A stretch of 64,000 bases of DNA from Aurantimicrobium photophilum. Its GTDB lineage: Bacteria; Actinomycetota; Actinomycetes; Actinomycetales; Microbacteriaceae. Location: the NCBI RefSeq assembly GCF_003194085.1, contig NZ_CP023994.1:1674001-1738000 (forward strand), read 5' to 3'. Positions 60,071 through 64,000 of this stretch are shown here, piece after piece. Under the pieces are notes generated by a model that worked only from the letters and a program-made list of their open reading frames with translations, had not been told where the DNA came from and searched no databases. Position 1 is the first letter of the stretch, and every line of letters begins with the position of its first letter. The position numbers and the translations under genes were made by a program.

Positions 60071-60436
60071 ATGAATGATGTTGTGAAATACAACGAGGGC
60101 AGTGACCCCACAAATCGCCCTGTCATTGACTTCCTTTTTGAAGAATTCCAGCAAGCTCTTCCCACGGCAACGTTCAAGGTGTGGCACGGAGCGCCCGTCT
60201 TCTTTCTCGAAGACATTCCCGTGGTGGGGTACCAAGATCACAAGCATGGCGTGAAGGTGCTGTTCTGGAGCGGGAAAGATTTCTCAGAGCCAGGGCTGTT
60301 AGGCATTGGTAAGCACAGGGCTGCCGGCATCACCTACACAGAAGTTGACGCAATCAACGTGGAAGACCTTCGCCGCTACCTGCGACTGAGCTCAGAGATT
60401 ATCTGGGATTATCGCCAGCTCCGGTCACAAAACTAA
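60071..60436 (+). CDS. DUF1801-domain protein
   Basis: A 121-residue protein with DUF1801 pattern: FKVWHGAPVFFLEDIPVVGY, KVLFWSGKDFSEPGLLG and RYLRLSSEIIWDYR. Related proteins include Fra/YdhG-like iron-chaperone proteins, so an iron role is possible but not shown. Often seen beside YdeI-type genes. Single gene on the plus strand. Confidence 0.8.
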   Translation: MNDVVKYNEGSDPTNRPVIDFLFEEFQQALPTATFKVWHGAPVFFLEDIPVVGYQDHKHGVKVLFWSGKDFSEPGLLGIGKHRAAGITYTEVDAINVEDLRRYLRLSSEIIWDYRQLRSQN

Positions 60437-60489
60437 GAAAGTAAATCTTGAGTGAATTCAACCCTTAAAGTTCACCAAGTGGCGAAGTT

Positions 60490-63400
60490 TTATCCCCTCA
60501 GAGCTTTTCTTCGGAAGAAGTAGATCAATACAGCAATCACAAGTAGTACAAGGAAAATTAGTACACCCACAATAAACAGGTTCACTGAATTCTGCTTGGT
60601 CTGAGTCTGGGCTTGAGAATCTGTTGGGGCGGTTTGTACTTCAATTCCATAAGCCAAACTCACAATATTTCCGTTTGCATCAACACCGTTGATTTGTAGA
60701 GTGTGTGAACCCGGCTTGAGGTTACGAGGAATCGTGAACTCAGTAGCTTCAGAACCTTCTGTGTCTGCTGTCGTTGCCACCAACTTGGTGGGAGTGGATT
60801 GAATCCACACAACGAGAGGACTACCTGGAGCAAACCCACTAGCCCGGAGATTGATGTTGTCCCCTGGGAGAGCAACACCGGCACTGGATGCAAACTGAAG
60901 ACCAACTTGGGTCAATCCTATGTCAGCAACTGCTTCATCGCCTTGTTCACTGAATACTGCGGATGAAACGACGCTTCCATTTATCAGTGCGACTGACTCC
61001 GAAGGAACGAGCTCAACTCGGCCATCAGAGGTAATTGTTGCTGAGCCGGGAGTGAGCAGCGACAGGGTGCTTGGAGCAACAGGAACAGGCATGATGTTGT
61101 TCTGAACAACAGACCAATCTGGCTGAACTGTCGTCACAGGAGTGGTTCGAGCCAATGACGATGGTGGAATAACTCGAGGAGATGCCGGAGGTGTAACTAC
61201 TGGCACGACCGGAGCAGCTGGGCGAATAGGTCCTAACACTACGGACCATTCACCGTTTCGATCAGTTTCTGCCCGCACTCTTACGTAATAACTTTGACCG
61301 TTAGTAAGACCGGTCATGATCTTTTCTGACGCAGTTGTGCTTTCAGAACTTGAAGTCCAGACCTGCTGGTCGGTGGAGTACTCAACGGTATATCCGCTTA
61401 GAGGGACACCTCCATTGTGTGCAGGAGCGCTCCAACGCACAGTGAATTGTGAATTACCTGTTTCGCGAAGCACAATCGCTGGTGCTGCCGCGTTCACAGC
61501 GGCAATTGCTGAAGTCGCCGATGTGAAGACTTCTGTAGATCCCACGGAATTTGATTGAGTAATTTTCACACGAAGCGTATTTCCAACAGGTGCTGTAACA
61601 CGGTACTCATTCGTGGTCGCACCGGAAATGTTGGTCCACGTGGAGCCATCCGAAGAAGATTGCCACTGATATGTGGTTTGTGTAATGGTTGCGCCATTTG
61701 AATTCCACTGGCCCAAGGAGGCGGTGAGGAGCTGTTGATAGTTTGGTGTTCCACTCACGGCAGGGGAGCTCACCTGGAGAGGTAACCCTCGAGGGGCCTG
61801 GGTGCTTCCAGAAAAAGCCCAAGCTCCATTCAACCCATTGAGTGCTCTTACTCGAACGTAGTAATTTGTGCCATTGGTCAGGCCAGTGATGCTTTGAGAG
61901 GTAGTCAAAGATGCGGTTCTGGTAACTGTGTTCCACGTCACGGCATCAGTTGAATACTGGATTTGATAATCGGTGAGAGAGACACCACCTGTGTTCGAAG
62001 GTGCCACCCAGGTCACAGTAAGCGTTTGATCAGTGGGAGTAACACTCACGCTCTGTGGGCCCGTTGGTGCTGATGCTGTAACTGCTGATGTTGCACTCGA
62101 ATACACAATCGTGGATCCCACCGCGTTTGACCGAGTCACCTTTACACGGAGTTGTGCACCGATATTTCCCGAAACGGTCAATTGGTCACCGGTTTCACCC
62201 GTGAGATCATTCCAAGTGCTGCCTGAGTTCGTTGAATATTGCCACTGGTAGTTGGCATTACCGAGTGTTCGCCCGTTTGAGTTCCAAGAACCTGCGTTAG
62301 CAGACAGTATCGAACCGTATGACGCAGAACCAGATATTGAGGGGAGGGAAGTGTTTATTGGGTTGCTTGCCGGAATGACAGAATCACCACTAATGGCGTA
62401 AGCGCCATTACCTGCAGCAGTCACTGCTGTTACGCGGACAAAGTACCCCGTGCCGTTTGTTAGTCCTGTGATCGTGTGAGAAGTGCTGTTTGCAGAGAGG
62501 AGTTGGCTCAGGTTCCATACGTCACCATCAAGTGAATACTCAACGCGGATGCCTGAAATGGTTCCACCATTGCTCGTGGGAATACTCCAGGAGACATTGA
62601 TTGAACTATCGCCAAAAACAGTGGCAAGGTTTCCTGGAGTTGACGCTAAGCCGGTTTGAATAATTCCTGATGTCTCACTGAAGGCATCGATAAATGCCCC
62701 AGAGTTGGCGCCATTAGTTTTGGAGACCTTGACTCGCAGATACTTTCCAACGTTTGTGCCTGTCAATACATATGTGCTGTTGGTAGCTCCAGAAATGTCA
62801 GACCATCCATCTGAAGGGGCGTTTCTGGTCTGCCATTGATAATTCGTGGTGGTGACGGTGGCACCATTTGAGTTCCAGCTTCCATCAGAAGCAGTAAGAA
62901 TTTCACCAGCAGCATTTGCCCCACCAATTGTGGGCACAGCCGTATTTGATACCGCGCCGAAGGGCTTAACGGAAGTTGAGCTAACCGTAGATCCCCAGAA
63001 GCCATTGCTTGCAGATACTCGAACGTCGTAGTTCGTTCCGTTAGTGAGGGAACTCAGAGAGTAGGTGGTTCCCGCAATAGAACTGCTTGCCACAATCCAG
63101 GTGCTCGAAGTGCTTTCCTTATATTCGAGCTTGTATCCAGTGATGGCAGAGCCGCCATCATCGGATGGGCTGCTCCAACTCAGGTCGATGGTTTGATCGC
63201 CTGGTGTAGCTACAAAGTTGAGTGGCGCACTCGGAAGGCGTGGCAGAGTCAAGGTACTTGTTGAACTGTAAGCACCAGTCATGGTTGATACTGCGGCGAC
63301 ACGAAAGTAATAGGTTCCACCAGCGGAAAGGTCACTTATTGTCGCTGAAGTTTGAGTGGACGGAGTGTGGCTCCATGTTGTCACACCGGAAGCAAAAGTT

Positions 63401-64000
63401 GACGATTGAGAGTACTGAATTGTGTAATCACTTAGCGGATAAGTACCTGTGTTTGATGGAGCTTGCCATGAAAGCTCTACATTCCCGCTTGCGTTAGCGG
63501 ATGAGGTCAAACCAGTAGGTTGATCTGGCGGAGTTGCAATGACGACGGTCTTCAGTGACGGGGTCATTGAATAATTCGCCCCTGTGACGTTTGTATTTTG
63601 TCCAGCTGGCTTAGATGGAACTAAAGCTTCATACATCCACGTTGTGCCGTAGGTGCACAAGCCGTTGTGCCAGCCGTACCAGTAATTATTTGAACCATTC
63701 TGGCGAACGAGACCGTATGTGTATGGTGAATTAGCGTTCAACATCATGCAGTGCCTGCCAGTATTGCCCAGTGGCCTCTGTAAACCAGAATTCGCGGCAG
63801 TTCTTCCCCAGTTCCAATACTCACCATTTACTGAGTAAATACCCGAGTTGTCACCACTCCAAAATTGAACTCCGTCCGCGTCTGGACCAAACCATTTCCA
63901 CTGGCCTTCGACATCATCTCGCGCAGCAATCCAGGCCTGATCTTTATTTCCCGAACTAACCATGATTTGAGAGGCAAAAACATCTTCAACCTGATATCTC
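60490..64000 (-). CDS. Large surface protein: C-type-lectin-like, FN3 and Ig-like repeats, C-terminal membrane anchor (N-terminus outside window)
   Basis: The frame is open to position 64000, so the N-terminus and any signal peptide are missing; about 1169 residues are visible. From the visible N-terminus: a lectin-like domain (DQAWIAARDDVEGQWKWFG..., about 125 residues), FN3 x2, Ig-like, FN3, Ig-like, FN3, Ig-like, FN3, a Pro-rich linker, a beta domain and a final membrane helix (about the last 33 residues, ending FRRKALRG). The three Ig-like units share a GxWNSNG...YQWQ pattern. An adhesin or sugar-binding protein is likely. No LPxTG. Confidence 0.85.
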   Translation of the reverse strand, partial: RYQVEDVFASQIMVSSGNKDQAWIAARDDVEGQWKWFGPDADGVQFWSGDNSGIYSVNGEYWNWGRTAANSGLQRPLGNTGRHCMMLNANSPYTYGLVRQNGSNNYWYGWHNGLCTYGTTWMYEALVPSKPAGQNTNVTGANYSMTPSLKTVVIATPPDQPTGLTSSANASGNVELSWQAPSNTGTYPLSDYTIQYSQSSTFASGVTTWSHTPSTQTSATISDLSAGGTYYFRVAAVSTMTGAYSSTSTLTLPRLPSAPLNFVATPGDQTIDLSWSSPSDDGGSAITGYKLEYKESTSSTWIVASSSIAGTTYSLSSLTNGTNYDVRVSASNGFWGSTVSSTSVKPFGAVSNTAVPTIGGANAAGEILTASDGSWNSNGATVTTTNYQWQTRNAPSDGWSDISGATNSTYVLTGTNVGKYLRVKVSKTNGANSGAFIDAFSETSGIIQTGLASTPGNLATVFGDSSINVSWSIPTSNGGTISGIRVEYSLDGDVWNLSQLLSANSTSHTITGLTNGTGYFVRVTAVTAAGNGAYAISGDSVIPASNPINTSLPSISGSASYGSILSANAGSWNSNGRTLGNANYQWQYSTNSGSTWNDLTGETGDQLTVSGNIGAQLRVKVTRSNAVGSTIVYSSATSAVTASAPTGPQSVSVTPTDQTLTVTWVAPSNTGGVSLTDYQIQYSTDAVTWNTVTRTASLTTSQSITGLTNGTNYYVRVRALNGLNGAWAFSGSTQAPRGLPLQVSSPAVSGTPNYQQLLTASLGQWNSNGATITQTTYQWQSSSDGSTWTNISGATTNEYRVTAPVGNTLRVKITQSNSVGSTEVFTSATSAIAAVNAAAPAIVLRETGNSQFTVRWSAPAHNGGVPLSGYTVEYSTDQQVWTSSSESTTASEKIMTGLTNGQSYYVRVRAETDRNGEWSVVLGPIRPAAPVVPVVTPPASPRVIPPSSLARTTPVTTVQPDWSVVQNNIMPVPVAPSTLSLLTPGSATITSDGRVELVPSESVALINGSVVSSAVFSEQGDEAVADIGLTQVGLQFASSAGVALPGDNINLRASGFAPGSPLVVWIQSTPTKLVATTADTEGSEATEFTIPRNLKPGSHTLQINGVDANGNIVSLAYGIEVQTAPTDSQAQTQTKQNSVNLFIVGVLIFLVLLVIAVLIYFFRRKALRG

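Overview
The window reads as chromosome of a mid-GC, carotenoid-bearing actinobacterium, most likely a freshwater-type Microbacteriaceae (Aurantimicrobium/Rhodoluna-like; the genus is an inference). Supporting observations: a complete crtE-B-I-Ye-Yf-Eb operon of the C50 carotenoid type, the actinobacterial fhaA-fhaB-pstP-rodA-pbpA-pknA-pknB-pabA-srtE-crgA block, NucS mismatch endonuclease, HspR-type HAIR operators in front of dnaK, a Dcd of the actinobacterial type and a fused CopD-CtaG protein. Many genes overlap by ATGA, which is typical of a streamlined genome.

Layout. 1-4.2 kb: the 5' part of dnaK, a UMF1-type MFS transporter, an old-yellow-enzyme reductase and a HigBA-like toxin-antitoxin (TA) pair. 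4.3-10.1 kb: the carotenoid operon (minus) with divergent idi. 10-16.3 kb: a VapBC/Phd-like TA pair, dcd, a DCC-family protein, a PIF1-like helicase, an unknown membrane-anchored protein and CopD-CtaG. 16.3-22.7 kb: HU, the zinc-free ribosomal proteins S14/L33/L28, a RhuM-Doc fusion, and zur with a two-permease zinc ABC transporter behind a clear Zur box. 22.7-33 kb: trhO, hemD, a small membrane-protein cluster, a degenerate protoporphyrinogen-oxidase-like protein, glyS, an M13 peptidase, an SDR, two HAD phosphatases and nucS. 33-34.1 kb: two paralogous lipoproteins.

34.2-38.9 kb is an accessory island ending at tRNA-Leu(CAG). It holds a candidate HicA-like/HTH two-gene module whose start codons lie inside a perfect 18-bp hairpin, an EcoRI-family adenine methyltransferase overlapping a DUF262-HNH nuclease with a divergent XRE regulator, and a free-standing EndoU RNase with a small partner gene. 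This is the part most likely to hold a little-described defence system.

38.9-44.4 kb is a probable extracytoplasmic electron-transfer locus: a ferric-reductase-like flavoprotein with a ferredoxin domain, ApbE, and two small secreted Ala/Pro-rich proteins (one with an Asp/Glu/His tail) sharing a short motif, next to a divergent two-component system. 44.5-55.2 kb is the cell-wall/Ser-Thr kinase block that lies near oriC in many actinobacteria; two DnaA boxes lie just beyond crgA. 55.2-64 kb: rhomboid, cyclophilin, a LON-domain protein, a FemABX enzyme, a HepT/MntA-like TA pair, small DUF proteins and a large lectin/FN3/Ig-like surface protein that runs off the window.

Genes work in visible groups: crt operon plus idi (isoprenoid to C50 pigment); znuABC plus zur (zinc homeostasis); kinases plus FHA proteins, phosphatase, RodA and PBP (cell-wall growth control); and several TA or restriction modules with palindromes at their promoters.
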